A DNA stretch of 64,000 bases from Candidatus Mycobacterium wuenschmannii (GCF_030252325.1 NZ_CP126981.1:1674001-1738000), one strand, 5' to 3'; shown: positions 1 to 9,385, counted from the first letter of the stretch. Translations and numbers: made by a program. The notes: generated from the letters alone by a model not told the origin.

Positions 1-2429
1 GCCAACACGTCGAGAATCCGGTTCGAGGCCGCGTAGGCGGCATGACCATGCCCACCCCAAACGCCGAACACCGACGAGCACGCCAGGATCCGGCATTCCG
101 GTTGCAGCGGCCACCCATCGGCCATCGCCGCCAGGCCGGCGACTTTGGCCGCACACACCGCGGCCACGTCCGGCCCGGTGAGTTCGTCGCGCAGCGAGGC
201 CGACGCGATCCCCGCGGTGTGGATCAACAGTGATGCACCCGCCCCGGCGTATTCGGCCGCGACCGCGCCGACCGCTACCCGGTCGGTGATGTCGCATCGC
301 GGCGCGTGCACCTCGACGTGGTGCCGGCCGATCAGTCCCTCGAGCACATCGGGCGCTATTCCGTTGCGACTCAACAGAATTACCCGGCGCGCCCCGCGTT
401 CGATGCAGTGTTGCGCGTAGCGCAACCCGATGGCTCCGCTGCCCCCGGTGATCACCACGTTCTCCAGGGCGGCGGCATCCAGCCCCCGGGCCGTCGCGGG
501 CTCGCGGGTCTCCCGCAACGTCCGGACGAAAGGCAGCGGTTCGCTGCCGCGCAGTGCCAGCACACCGGCATCGCCGAGCAGCACGTCCAGGGCCGCGACG
601 GCGATGTGGACATCGATCTCACCGGCCGGCAGGTCAAGGGTGCCGAACGTCTGGTCGCCGAATTCGAAGGCGACGCTGCGGTGCATCGCGGCCAGCGCCG
701 CCTGCGCCGGGCGGGCCGCCGGGTCGCCGGGCAGCACGTGCTCGCCGGCTGCCGTGAGCAGCCACACGGCCCGGCAGCGCGGGCCGATGATCGCCGTGTA
801 GTCCGGCAGGCCTACGTCACTGCGGCCGGCGATCTGCGCGACGGCCTCGGTCGCGTCGAGTGCGTCGAGGGTAGGTGCCAGCACCGCAACGATTTCCGCT
901 TCGGTCGGCGACACCACCTCGTATCCGCGATGCGCCGAAGCGGCCGCGCTCAGGTGTCCCCCGTCGTCGCCGACGATCGCAATGGCGCATCGCGTCGGTG
1001 CGGCGGGCGTCGAGGCGTCGGCGGGTTGCCAGTCTTCGATGGCCACGGTCAGTGGGTTGGCCGTCTCGACGAGGGTGGTGGTCATCGGTTCGGGTGCGGC
1101 CCACAGGTGTACCGCCCGCATGGGAGCGTTCGGGAATCCGCGCACCGGCGCTCGGGTGTCCGCGGGAAGCGCTGCCGCCCAGGGGTAGTGCGGGTCGGCG
1201 ACCGCGGCGGCGGCGATGTTGCCGGACAACACGTCGACGATCGAACCGTCGCGGTGACCCGATCCGAGAATCACCGCGGAGTCGTCGACGACCAGGTCGT
1301 TGAGCGGATACAACAGCGAGGGGTGCGCCGACATCTCGATGAACGCATCGGCTCCGCATTTCTGGGCGGCAACCACAGCACGGTCGAATCGCACTGTACT
1401 GCAGAGACTTTCGTACCAGTACTGCGAGAAGTCGACGTCGCTGCCGACCTCGGCTCCGATGGCCGAGCCGATGAACGCCATCGGTCCATCGACGAAGGCC
1501 GAGCGGGGTTGCAGCGCGGCCAGTTCCTCGCCCAGCGGCCGCAGGGCGCTGGTGTGCCCGGGGTAGTCCACGATGAGCTTCTGCGCGAAGACGCCACCTG
1601 CCTGCGCCGACGCGGTGACCGCGACGACCGCGTCATGGTCACCCGACACCACTGTCGCCGACGGCCCGTTGACCGCCGAGACCTCCAGCCAACCCGGCGT
1701 CTCGCCGATCAGTGCCTGCGCGTCGTCGACAGCGAGGCCGAGCACCACCATCGCGTAGTGACCGGTCAATCGGCCCACCACGGTGGCGCGGGCACCGACC
1801 AGCGCCGCGGCGTCGGCCAGCGAAATCTTCTCGGCCACATAGGCAGCCGCGATCTCGCCGAGACTGTGCCCGACCGTGATCGCCGGCAACACGCCGCTGA
1901 ACTTCCATTGCGCCGCCAGGCTCACCGCGTGGGTGAACTGCGCCCCCTGGATCTCGACGCGCGACCAGTCCCGCTCCGCATCGCCCTGCAGGTATGGCAG
2001 CGGCGACGGGTATCCGGCGGCGACGAACGCCTCCGCGCACCGGTCCGCTTCGGCGCGGTATGCGGCGAGCCGGCCGTAGGCCTCCACTCCCATCGACTGC
2101 CATTGGTTGCCCTGACCGGGAAACACGAATGCGGCAGACGGCGTAACGCTTTTCGACGAGCGAGCCACCAGCGGATGCTCCTCGTCGTGCGCCAGCGCCG
2201 CCAGCGCCGCAACCAGCTCGGCGCGATCCGCGGCCCGCACGACGGCACGATGCCGGCGCACGCGCCGCAACCGTTGCACGGTGGCGGCGACTTCAACGGT
2301 CGGGTCACGGTCGGCATCGAGCCGGTCGACGAAATCGAGTATTGCCCAGGCGTCCTGGCCGATCAGCCGCTCGTCATGCGCCGAGAGCAGTATCGGGACG
2401 CGGCCGTCAGGCAATGGTTGGGCCAGCAT
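1..2429 (-). CDS. mbtD: Mycobactin polyketide synthase MbtD (partial, 3' end outside window)
   Basis: Polyketide synthase module that, with the ketosynthase MbtC, extends the growing mycobactin chain by a short acyl unit. About 809 codons are visible; the gene runs off the left edge. Read on the minus strand, an acyltransferase domain occupies roughly residues 100-400 and carries the GHSLGE nucleophile motif (near bases 1855-1885). A ketoreductase Rossmann motif VITGGSGAIG lies near bases 418-455, and the ketoreductase catalytic motif YAASN is within the last 60 bases of the window. The ATG at 2429 overlaps the mbtC stop as ATGA, so the two are translationally coupled. No ketosynthase is present in this reading frame, which fits the split MbtC/MbtD arrangement known in mycobacteria. 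Confidence 0.93.
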   Translation of the reverse strand, partial: MLAQPLPDGRVPILLSAHDERLIGQDAWAILDFVDRLDADRDPTVEVAATVQRLRRVRRHRAVVRAADRAELVAALAALAHDEEHPLVARSSKSVTPSAAFVFPGQGNQWQSMGVEAYGRLAAYRAEADRCAEAFVAAGYPSPLPYLQGDAERDWSRVEIQGAQFTHAVSLAAQWKFSGVLPAITVGHSLGEIAAAYVAEKISLADAAALVGARATVVGRLTGHYAMVVLGLAVDDAQALIGETPGWLEVSAVNGPSATVVSGDHDAVVAVTASAQAGGVFAQKLIVDYPGHTSALRPLGEELAALQPRSAFVDGPMAFIGSAIGAEVGSDVDFSQYWYESLCSTVRFDRAVVAAQKCGADAFIEMSAHPSLLYPLNDLVVDDSAVILGSGHRDGSIVDVLSGNIAAAAVADPHYPWAAALPADTRAPVRGFPNAPMRAVHLWAAPEPMTTTLVETANPLTVAIEDWQPADASTPAAPTRCAIAIVGDDGGHLSAAASAHRGYEVVSPTEAEIVAVLAPTLDALDATEAVAQIAGRSDVGLPDYTAIIGPRCRAVWLLTAAGEHVLPGDPAARPAQAALAAMHRSVAFEFGDQTFGTLDLPAGEIDVHIAVAALDVLLGDAGVLALRGSEPLPFVRTLRETREPATARGLDAAALENVVITGGSGAIGLRYAQHCIERGARRVILLSRNGIAPDVLEGLIGRHHVEVHAPRCDITDRVAVGAVAAEYAGAGASLLIHTAGIASASLRDELTGPDVAAVCAAKVAGLAAMADGWPLQPECRILACSSVFGVWGGHGHAAYAASNRILDVL

Positions 2430-3730
2430 CACGCGACCTCGGGCAGCGAGACGATGACGTGCGCGTTGGTGCCGGCGATCCCGAATGCCGACGTCGCGGC
2501 GACGCGTTGGCCGTCAACGGACGGCCAGGGCGTGAGCGTCGTGGCGAGCCGCAAACCCTGTTTCTCCCAGTCGATCTCGGGGCTGGCATCGGCGGCGTGC
2601 AGGGTCGCCGGGATCGCTCCGTTCTCGGCGGACACCAGGATCTTGGCCAGGCCGAGCGCGCCGCTGGCCGCCAGTGCGTGACCGAGGTTCGACTTGACCG
2701 ACCCCAGCAGGGCACCGCGCTCGGGTTCGGTGTCGCCGTACGTCTGGGCCAGCGACTGCAATTCGGTGCGATCGCCCAGCCGGGTGCCGGTGCCGTGGCC
2801 CTCCACCATCCCGACGTCGTCGGGACGGATGCCCGCCTCGGCGATGGCGCGGCGGAACAGGCTGACCTGGGCCGCGCAGCTGGGCGCGCTCAACCCGGCG
2901 CTGCGGCCGTCGTGGTTGATCGCGCTGCCGAGGATTTCGGCGAGAATCGGCCGGCCATCGCGGCGGGCGGCCGACTTACGTTGCAGCACAAAGACGGCGG
3001 CGCCTTCGGCCCAGACGGTCCCGCTGGCCTGCGCGCTGTAGGCGCGGCAATGCCCGTCGTCGGACAGCGCGTGCTGCTTGGAGAACTCGACGAAGAAGCC
3101 GGGCGAGCCCAATACGTTGACCCCGCCCGCCAACGCAAGGTCGCAGTCGCCGTTCTGCAACGCCCGGACGGCGGCGTGGAACGCCACCAGCGCCGACGCG
3201 CAGGACGAGTCGATGGTCACCGCCGGGCCCGTCGATCCCAGCGTGTAGGCGATCCGGCCCGAGATCACGCTGAGGGCGGTGCCCGCCAACAGATGGCCAC
3301 TGTATTCGGAGAATTCGGCCATCTGTGGGCCGTACCCGGTGGCCGACGCACCGAGGTAGCACCCCAGGTCGTGCCCGGCCATGTCGTCGGGATTGATGCC
3401 GCTGTTTTCGAGCGCTCGCCACGACACCCGCAGCGCAACTCGCTGCTGCGGGTCCATTGCGACCGCCTCACGGGGCGAGATCCCGAAGAACTCCGGGTCG
3501 AACATCGTTGCCGCGCTGAGGAATCCACCGCGGTCGTGGATCTCCTTGAAACCGCTGCGCCGAGAGCCGGCGAACAGTTCGCGTACCGACCACCCGCGGT
3601 CGACGGGAAACGGGGTTAGCGCCTCACGGCCCTGCGACAGCAGGTCCCAGAAGCCGGCCGCGGTATCGATTCCGCCGGGCGCTTCCAGCGCCATCCCGAC
3701 GATGACGATCGGGTCTTCAGCCATCGGCAT
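2429..3730 (-). CDS. mbtC: Mycobactin polyketide synthase MbtC (stand-alone ketosynthase)
   Basis: Beta-ketoacyl synthase of mycobactin assembly, working with the AT/KR protein MbtD to add the acyl unit between the serine-derived oxazoline and the first lysine. The 433-residue protein is one ketosynthase domain: active-site Cys177 in TIDSSCASA, a histidine in VEGHGTGT and the second histidine in KSNLGHALAASG. ATG codons at 3730 and 3724 are both possible; either overlaps the end of mbtT by a few bases. Its length is close to the roughly 440 residues usual for MbtC. It lies in the mbtB-mbtT-mbtC-mbtD operon, so it should follow the iron control of mbtB. Confidence 0.94.
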   Translation of the reverse strand: MPMAEDPIVIVGMALEAPGGIDTAAGFWDLLSQGREALTPFPVDRGWSVRELFAGSRRSGFKEIHDRGGFLSAATMFDPEFFGISPREAVAMDPQQRVALRVSWRALENSGINPDDMAGHDLGCYLGASATGYGPQMAEFSEYSGHLLAGTALSVISGRIAYTLGSTGPAVTIDSSCASALVAFHAAVRALQNGDCDLALAGGVNVLGSPGFFVEFSKQHALSDDGHCRAYSAQASGTVWAEGAAVFVLQRKSAARRDGRPILAEILGSAINHDGRSAGLSAPSCAAQVSLFRRAIAEAGIRPDDVGMVEGHGTGTRLGDRTELQSLAQTYGDTEPERGALLGSVKSNLGHALAASGALGLAKILVSAENGAIPATLHAADASPEIDWEKQGLRLATTLTPWPSVDGQRVAATSAFGIAGTNAHVIVSLPEVA

Positions 3731-4484
3731 TCACCCGTGCCGCGATGTCGTCGATGTGGTCGTCGAGGTAGAAATGTCCGCCGTCGAACCAGTCGATGTC
3801 GAACGCGCCCGAGGTGTGGCTCTCCCAGAGTTCCAGTTCGTCGGCGGCGACACGCGGGTCGCCGTACGCGCCCAGCGCGGAGATGTCGGCGGCGATCTGG
3901 ATGTCGGAACCACAGGTGTAGCGATTGATCGCCGCGTAGTCGGCGCGCATCGCGGTCACCAGCAACTCGGCGAACTCCGGGTCGGCGAGCAGTTCGGCGT
4001 CGGTACCGCCGAAGTCGGTCATGTCTACCAGCAGATCGTCGTGGCTGGTCGGAAGATCAGGCTTCGCTTCGACCGCACAGGGGGCAGGCGCCGCGGACGC
4101 CCACAGCTTCTGCACTGCGGCGCCGCGGGATTCGGCGACCCTGGCGAATTCGAAGGCCACCACGGCGCCCATGCTGTGGCCGAACAGTCGCAGCGGCGCC
4201 TCCTGGCGCCAGGGTCCGGCGACGAACAGGCTGCGGGCCAGATCCTGAACGGTTTCGGCGGCGGGTTCGGTGAGGCGCTCGGCGCGCTGTGGGTACTGGA
4301 CGATGTAGGTGTCGCCACCGCCGGCGGCCAGTGCGGTCGCGAGCTTGCGGTAGCCGGTGGCTGCGCCCCCCGCGTGTGGGAACACCACGGTGGCACCGCG
4401 ACCCCCGGCAGCCCGCCCGGTGAACCGCTTGACCCAGGACGGGAATTCCTTTTTCTGAACCGACGTCAGGTTATCGAAAATCAT
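3717..4484 (-). CDS. mbtT: Type II thioesterase MbtT
   Basis: Alpha/beta-hydrolase thioesterase of 255 residues that would release or edit acyl groups on the mycobactin carrier proteins. The nucleophile is Ser104 in LFGHSMGAVVAFEFAR; a downstream Asp and the C-terminal GGHFY histidine complete the triad. The ATG at 4484 overlaps the mbtB stop as ATGA. In M. tuberculosis the thioesterase is, to my knowledge, the C-terminal domain of MbtB; here MbtB ends after its carrier domain and this separate ORF follows at once. The summed length (1168 + 255) is close to that of the fused protein. Confidence 0.88.
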   Translation of the reverse strand: MIFDNLTSVQKKEFPSWVKRFTGRAAGGRGATVVFPHAGGAATGYRKLATALAAGGGDTYIVQYPQRAERLTEPAAETVQDLARSLFVAGPWRQEAPLRLFGHSMGAVVAFEFARVAESRGAAVQKLWASAAPAPCAVEAKPDLPTSHDDLLVDMTDFGGTDAELLADPEFAELLVTAMRADYAAINRYTCGSDIQIAADISALGAYGDPRVAADELELWESHTSGAFDIDWFDGGHFYLDDHIDDIAARVNADG

Positions 4485-7400
4485 TGCAGGGCTTCATCTC
4501 CGGCGATCGCTGCCACCACCCGTCCGGCGTCCATGCCGACGACTTCCAAATATAGTTCGGCGACCTGCTCGAGTCGGCCGGGTTCGGATTCACGACGGCC
4601 GAGCAGATCGGCCAGCGCCGCCACCGTCCGGGTGGCGAAGATGTCGGCGACGATGATGTCCGGGGTGTCCAGCCAGGACCGAACGCGCGCAACGGCTTGC
4701 GTCGCAAGCACCGAGTCGCCGCCCAAGGCGAAGAAGTCGTCGTCCACACCGACCCCGTCGGTCTTCAGCACATCGCCCACGATCACCGCGACCGCGGCCT
4801 CCACCGGAGTCGCCGGCGCCCGGTGCTGGGGCGCCGTGGCTTCCGCGACCGCGGTTGCGAGTCGACCCGCGACGATCCGTCGGTCGATCTTGCCGGCCAC
4901 CGTGTACGGCACGGCGTCCACGAACGACAGATGCTGCGGAATCATGTGCGCGGGAACGAGGTTCGACATCGCGGTCCGCACCGCGTCGGCGGTCAGCTCT
5001 GAACCGTCGGCATGAATGGCCGCCGCGAGCACCTCGCCGCCGCCCGTCGCGGTCACCAGGGCCGCGACCGCCGTCGCCACGCCGGGGATCTGCCGCAGCG
5101 CCACCTCGACCTCGCCGATCTCGACGCGATAGCCGCTGATCTTGACCCGGTGGTCGGCGCGCCCGACGAACTCCAGGACGCCGTCCGGCCAGTACCTGAC
5201 CAGATCGCCGGTGCGATACCAGGTCTGGCCGTCGTGCTCGACGAATCGCTCGGCGGTGAGATCCGGTCGCCCACGATACCCGCGCGCAATCCCGCGGCCG
5301 CTGATCCACAACTCGCCGGCGACCCAGTCCGGGCAGTCCCCGCCGCGGTCGTTCACCACCCGGCAGACGTTGTTGGTCAGCGGGGTGCCGAACGGCAGCG
5401 CGGTCAGCTCCGGGGACAGCTCGTCGAGATCGCCGACCTCGAAAATCGTGTTGTGCGTGGCGGTCTCGGTGGCCCCACCCAGGCCGGCGAACCGCAGCCC
5501 CGGCGAGTCGGCACGCAACCGGCGCACCACCTCGGGGCGCACCCAGTCACCCCCCGTCGGCACCACCCGCACCGACGAAAGCCGCCCCGCGCCGACCTCG
5601 CTCAGCATCTCCAGCCAGCCGGGCATGAAGTGCAGCACGGTCACCTGATGCTCGGCGATCAGCCGGGACCAAGCGTCCGGATCGCGCCGCTGTGCCTCGT
5701 CGACCACCACGATCGAGCCGCCGGTGCGCAGCGTGACGAAGACGTCCATCACCGAGATGTCGCCTTCGAGCGTCGACAGCGCGAGGCACCGGTCCGCGGG
5801 ACCGATCTCGAAGTGCCGACCGATGAATTCCACGGTGTTCATCGACGCGCCGTGTGCGACCTCGACGCCCTTGGGCTCGCCCGTCGAACCCGAGGTGAAC
5901 AACACATAGGCCAGCTCGCCGGGATCGGTTGTCGCAGGCTCGAACTGCGGATCGGCGGGCGCGTCGGCGAGCACGTCAGCAATGACCAGTGCCGGCACCG
6001 GCAACGCGAGCGGCTTGCCGCCGCACACCAGGGCCAGCTTCACCTCGCCGGCCCGCAGGATGCGCTCCGCGCGGTCGCGCGGCTGGTCGACGCTGATCGG
6101 CAGGTACACGCCGCCCGCCGCGAGGATTCCCAGCAGCGCGGGGATCTGTTCGGCGGTCTTCGGACCCATGATCGCGACCGTGTCGCCCGCGCCGATTCCG
6201 TTGTCGCGCAACGCTGCGGCTACAGCAAGTGCCTGGCGGCGCAGCTGCCCGTAGGTCAGGTCGCCGGAGCCGGCGATGACGGCCGGAGCATCGGGCTGCT
6301 CGGCGGCGCGCCGAAAGAAGCCGTCGTGCAGGGCTTCTCCGCTGGGCGCGGCGGTACGGCCGTTGACCGCGTCGCGTACCGCGCGTTGGTCGGCCGGGAG
6401 CGCGGGCGGGTCTAGTTGCACCCAGGCATCGCCTGACGACGCCAGCCGCTGCAGCTCGTCGACGTGATGCGCGAACATCGCATCGATCACCCCGGCCGGG
6501 AAAACGTCCTCGCGCACATCCCAATTCACCAGGACGCCGCCGTCGAACTCGGTCACCTGCGCATCGAGGGACACCTGCGGCCCCTGCGAGATGATCCAGC
6601 TGGGGGCTCCGAACGACTCGGTGACGTCGCTGCCGAACAGTTCGCCGAGCCCGAGCGCACTGGTGAAGACGACCGGGGCGAGCACCGGGGTGCCGCGATG
6701 GCGAGCCAGGTCGCGCAACACCGACAGGCCGGGGTAGCCGGCGTGTGCGGCGGCAGTGCGCATCGCGTCCTGCACCGTGTGTGCCCGCGACACCGCATCG
6801 GCGGTGCCGGTCAGATCGACGTCGAGCAGCAGTGACGAGGTGAAATCGCCGACCAGGCTGTCGACGTCGGGGTGCAGCGCCTCGCGGCCGAACAGCGGCA
6901 CGTTGAGCAGAAATCGCGAGGTGCTCGACCAGCACGCCAGGGTGTGCGAGAAGGCCGCGGCGAACATCATCGCCGGGGTGACTCCACGCGACCGGGCGTG
7001 GGCGAACAGGGCGTCCCGTGTTTGCGGGTCCAACCACTGCCACCGCCGAGTACTCTTTCGTGACAGCGCTTTTCGGTTCGTCGACGGTAGGGCGGGGGGA
7101 TCGGGGAAGTCCGGGATGCGCTGCGACCACCAGTCCCGGTCGGCATCGTGCGCGGGCCGCGGTTCCGCTTCCCGACGGGCGATCTCGTGGCGGTACTGCT
7201 GATAGCTGTAGCCCAGATCCGCCAGTTGCCGTCCGCGATACAGCGTCGCCAGATCGGTCATCAGGGTGCGGTAGCTCATCGCGTCGGCCGCCTGCATGTC
7301 CAGATCGACGTGCAGTCGCGACTTCTCGCCGGGCAGTAACGAGAGCGTCAACTCGAACACCTGCCCGTCGAGTTGCTGGTGCGACTTGTCTTCCCGGATG

Positions 7401-7987
7401 CTCAGGAGCCGCTCGGCAACCGTCTCGTCGGACAGGTCGCGGAGATCGTGGACGGTGACGGGGAATTCGACGTGTTCGGTGTCCGCGATGTGCTGGGTGC
7501 CGTCCGAGAGGAACTGGACCCGCAGCATCGGATGGCGCAGCGCCAGTGCAGCGGCTGCCCGCCGAAGCCGTTCGGGATCGGTTGCGCCGCCGTCGAATTC
7601 GACATATAGGTGGCCGGCCACGCCGCCGAGTGGTTGACTCTCGTGACGACCGACCCACATGGCGTGCTGCATGGGCGCCAACGGGAATGCCTCGCCTGCG
7701 TCGAACGGTTCCGCCGCATCGGTGGGCGGTGCCGCGTCCGAACCCGCCCCGACGAGCAGCGACCACGCCTCGACGGTGGGATCGGCGGCCAGCGCGGCGA
7801 AGTCGACGTCCACCCCGCGCCGACGCCACTTGCCGGCGAGCGACATCATCCGAATCGAATCGAGGCCCTGGCCGACGAGATTGCCCGCGGGGTCGACGGA
7901 ATCGGCGCTGACGCCAAGCAATTCGGCCACCTCAGCGCGCACGTCACTCGGGCTCCCCGCTATGGAAGCCCCGGCCCCGCCCGTCAA
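4481..7987 (-). CDS. mbtB: Phenyloxazoline synthase MbtB (mycobactin NRPS)
   Basis: NRPS that receives salicylate from MbtA, condenses it with serine (or threonine) and cyclises it to the hydroxyphenyl-oxazoline of mycobactin. Domains in order: aryl carrier domain with phosphopantetheine Ser44 (GLDSIR); heterocyclisation domain with the diagnostic D230-x4-D235-x2-S238; adenylation domain with FTSGSTGEPKG and the RTGD and GRADHRVKI cores; carrier domain with Ser1092 (LGGDSV). No thioesterase follows; it is the adjacent mbtT. The start is a TTG at 7987, chosen because AGGAGG at 7996-8001 lies 8 bases upstream and no ATG competes. An IdeR box sits 20 bases upstream of the start. Confidence 0.94.
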   Translation of the reverse strand: MTGGAGASIAGSPSDVRAEVAELLGVSADSVDPAGNLVGQGLDSIRMMSLAGKWRRRGVDVDFAALAADPTVEAWSLLVGAGSDAAPPTDAAEPFDAGEAFPLAPMQHAMWVGRHESQPLGGVAGHLYVEFDGGATDPERLRRAAAALALRHPMLRVQFLSDGTQHIADTEHVEFPVTVHDLRDLSDETVAERLLSIREDKSHQQLDGQVFELTLSLLPGEKSRLHVDLDMQAADAMSYRTLMTDLATLYRGRQLADLGYSYQQYRHEIARREAEPRPAHDADRDWWSQRIPDFPDPPALPSTNRKALSRKSTRRWQWLDPQTRDALFAHARSRGVTPAMMFAAAFSHTLACWSSTSRFLLNVPLFGREALHPDVDSLVGDFTSSLLLDVDLTGTADAVSRAHTVQDAMRTAAAHAGYPGLSVLRDLARHRGTPVLAPVVFTSALGLGELFGSDVTESFGAPSWIISQGPQVSLDAQVTEFDGGVLVNWDVREDVFPAGVIDAMFAHHVDELQRLASSGDAWVQLDPPALPADQRAVRDAVNGRTAAPSGEALHDGFFRRAAEQPDAPAVIAGSGDLTYGQLRRQALAVAAALRDNGIGAGDTVAIMGPKTAEQIPALLGILAAGGVYLPISVDQPRDRAERILRAGEVKLALVCGGKPLALPVPALVIADVLADAPADPQFEPATTDPGELAYVLFTSGSTGEPKGVEVAHGASMNTVEFIGRHFEIGPADRCLALSTLEGDISVMDVFVTLRTGGSIVVVDEAQRRDPDAWSRLIAEHQVTVLHFMPGWLEMLSEVGAGRLSSVRVVPTGGDWVRPEVVRRLRADSPGLRFAGLGGATETATHNTIFEVGDLDELSPELTALPFGTPLTNNVCRVVNDRGGDCPDWVAGELWISGRGIARGYRGRPDLTAERFVEHDGQTWYRTGDLVRYWPDGVLEFVGRADHRVKISGYRVEIGEVEVALRQIPGVATAVAALVTATGGGEVLAAAIHADGSELTADAVRTAMSNLVPAHMIPQHLSFVDAVPYTVAGKIDRRIVAGRLATAVAEATAPQHRAPATPVEAAVAVIVGDVLKTDGVGVDDDFFALGGDSVLATQAVARVRSWLDTPDIIVADIFATRTVAALADLLGRRESEPGRLEQVAELYLEVVGMDAGRVVAAIAGDEALQ

Positions 7988-8007
7988 TAGTCAACCCTCC
8001 TACCTGG

Positions 8008-8026
8008 TTATGTGAGGCTAGCCTAA
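8008..8026 (-). promoter_or_regulatory. IdeR (iron) box of the mbtB operon
   Basis: Read on the minus strand, TTAGGCTAGCCTCACATAA matches the mycobacterial IdeR consensus TTAGGTTAGSCTAACCTAA at 16 of 19 positions. It lies just upstream of the mbtB Shine-Dalgarno sequence, where bound Fe-IdeR would block transcription when iron is sufficient. Confidence 0.82.
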
Positions 8027-8126
8027 ATTGCTGGCTACTTTAGTAGTCGGGTACCCACGACGCTAGCGCCCTCAGGTCGCTGTAAGGATCGTTCAGGGGC
8101 GACTCCCATCGTCCGATCAAATGACT

Positions 8127-8143
8127 CACATGCTTCTCATGTG
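8127..8143. repeat. Inverted repeat CACATG-N5-CATGTG
   Basis: Perfect 6-base arms around a 5-base spacer, midway between the two iron boxes of the divergent mbt control region (7988-8313). It could be an operator for a second regulator. No function can be assigned from sequence. Confidence 0.4.
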
Positions 8144-8182
8144 TGAACCGCAAGCTCGGCGCTGAGAGCAGTGCCTATTAGA

Positions 8183-8201
8183 TGTTCATGTGAGCTGAAC
8201 A
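8183..8201. repeat. Inverted repeat TGTTCA-N7-TGAACA
   Basis: Perfect 6-base arms, 19 bp in total, 13 bases before the rightward iron box. Size and symmetry suit a dimeric repressor or activator site. It does not resemble the IdeR or Zur consensus. Confidence 0.4.
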
Positions 8202-8213
8202 GGCGTTTCAAAA

Positions 8214-8232
8214 TGAGGTTAGGTTTACCTAT
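8214..8232 (+). promoter_or_regulatory. IdeR (iron) box of the rightward secreted-protein/mbtA unit
   Basis: TGAGGTTAGGTTTACCTAT matches the IdeR consensus at 15 of 19 positions. It is about 80 bases upstream of the GTG at 8314, the first gene transcribed rightward from this control region. Confidence 0.8.
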
Positions 8233-8313
8233 TGTGCCTCAGGTAAATCTTAGGTAGCGTGCCGTTTCGCCTGATCGAGGCCTCACATTTTCTCAGTCAT
8301 AGAAGGAGACGCC

Positions 8314-9333
8314 GTGCCTCTTGCTCTTCCGTCCGACTCGAAGTTGGCTCGTGCGAGCCGGCTCGCGATCGCCGGCGCTGCCGTCGTCGGTGCCGGACTG
8401 TTCGCGCTGAACGCCCCCACCGTGGCCGGCCCGCTGATTCAGCACCGCGACGTGCAGCTGGTTTCCGGCGAGGTCGACTGGACGACGTTCCTCAGCAACA
8501 CCGAGGACAGCCTGGCGTCCCTTCAGGAGAACGGTGCGGCCTCGAGCGCTGCGCTCTCCGAAGCGCTCGGGAATGTGTCGGAGCACTTTGGCACCCAGAT
8601 CAGCAACGCCATCACCGGCTTTGACACCGGCATCAACAACGCGCTGTTCGGCGGCTGGTACGGCGGCGACGACGGCTACGTCTTCGGCCTGTTCGGCGGC
8701 CAACCGGTCATCGGCCCGGATGGCGCCACCATGACCGGCAGCCTGCTCTCCGTGCTCTCGAACGATCTGCAGAACGGACAGGCCCAGCTGTTCTACAGCG
8801 ACTTCAACAACTACACGCTCGAAGTGCTGGACCACACCATGAAGCCGCTGCTGGCCCCTCTGCTCGACGAGACCAGCAAGGGTGTGACCACGCTGTCCAT
8901 CCCGGTCGAGTTGTCGCAGATCCAAACCAGCCTGCTCGAGACGTTCGGCTCCTACAACGAGCTGAAGGCGGTGGCTGAGACGGTCCTGTCTCCCGAGATC
9001 AGTGGCTTCTTCGCGCTGTCCGGCGACTTGGACGCGATCAGCGCGGCGATGACGGCCGGCGACAGCGCGACGGCCATGACCGACCTGAACAACATCGGGT
9101 CGGACGTGCTCAACGCCATCATCAACGGCTGGGTGCCGCCGGCGGGCGCCGAGGGAGATCTGTTCCCGGGGCTGATCGGCGCCGGCAGCTTCCTCGACGA
9201 GCTGTACACGACGTGGACCACGCAGTTCATCGACGCGTTGGGTTCGCTCGCGACGGAGTCGGCGGCGACGGGCGCTTCCGAGGCCGTGGGAACCTCACTC
9301 CCAGACCTGTTCTCGGGGCTGCTCGGGTTCTAA
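8314..9333 (+). CDS. Iron-box-linked secreted protein of unknown function
   Basis: A 339-residue protein I cannot assign to a named family. The GTG start has AAGGAG 5 bases upstream. The N-terminus is a basic stretch followed by a hydrophobic segment (about residues 17-38, ending near APTVAG), typical of an export signal. The mature part is acidic, rich in Gly, Leu, Ser and Asn, almost Cys-free, with a GGWYGGDD patch and amphipathic stretches; it ends in a hydrophobic LLGF, as in some outer-membrane proteins. It sits between mbtB and mbtA behind an IdeR box, so iron-starvation expression is expected. A role in siderophore traffic is inferred from position only. Confidence 0.8.
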   Translation: MPLALPSDSKLARASRLAIAGAAVVGAGLFALNAPTVAGPLIQHRDVQLVSGEVDWTTFLSNTEDSLASLQENGAASSAALSEALGNVSEHFGTQISNAITGFDTGINNALFGGWYGGDDGYVFGLFGGQPVIGPDGATMTGSLLSVLSNDLQNGQAQLFYSDFNNYTLEVLDHTMKPLLAPLLDETSKGVTTLSIPVELSQIQTSLLETFGSYNELKAVAETVLSPEISGFFALSGDLDAISAAMTAGDSATAMTDLNNIGSDVLNAIINGWVPPAGAEGDLFPGLIGAGSFLDELYTTWTTQFIDALGSLATESAATGASEAVGTSLPDLFSGLLGF

Positions 9334-9348
9334 GTAGCTGACCGCTCG

Positions 9349-9385
9349 GGGCGGGATGGACGTATCGTCGTCCATCCCGCCCTTT
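9349..9385 (+). terminator. Hairpin terminator or attenuator before mbtA
   Basis: A perfect 14-bp stem (9349-9362 with 9369-9382) around a 6-base loop, followed by TTT. It begins 15 bases after the stop of the secreted-protein gene and ends 27 bases before the mbtA start. It may terminate the upstream transcript or tune readthrough into mbtA. Confidence 0.6.

Noticed and set aside
306..2681. Long plus-strand open frame (791 codons) across mbtD
   Set aside because: It lies antisense to mbtD, whose domains and motifs are clear. Its product is Arg/Gly/His-rich low-complexity sequence, as expected for a GC-rich antisense frame.
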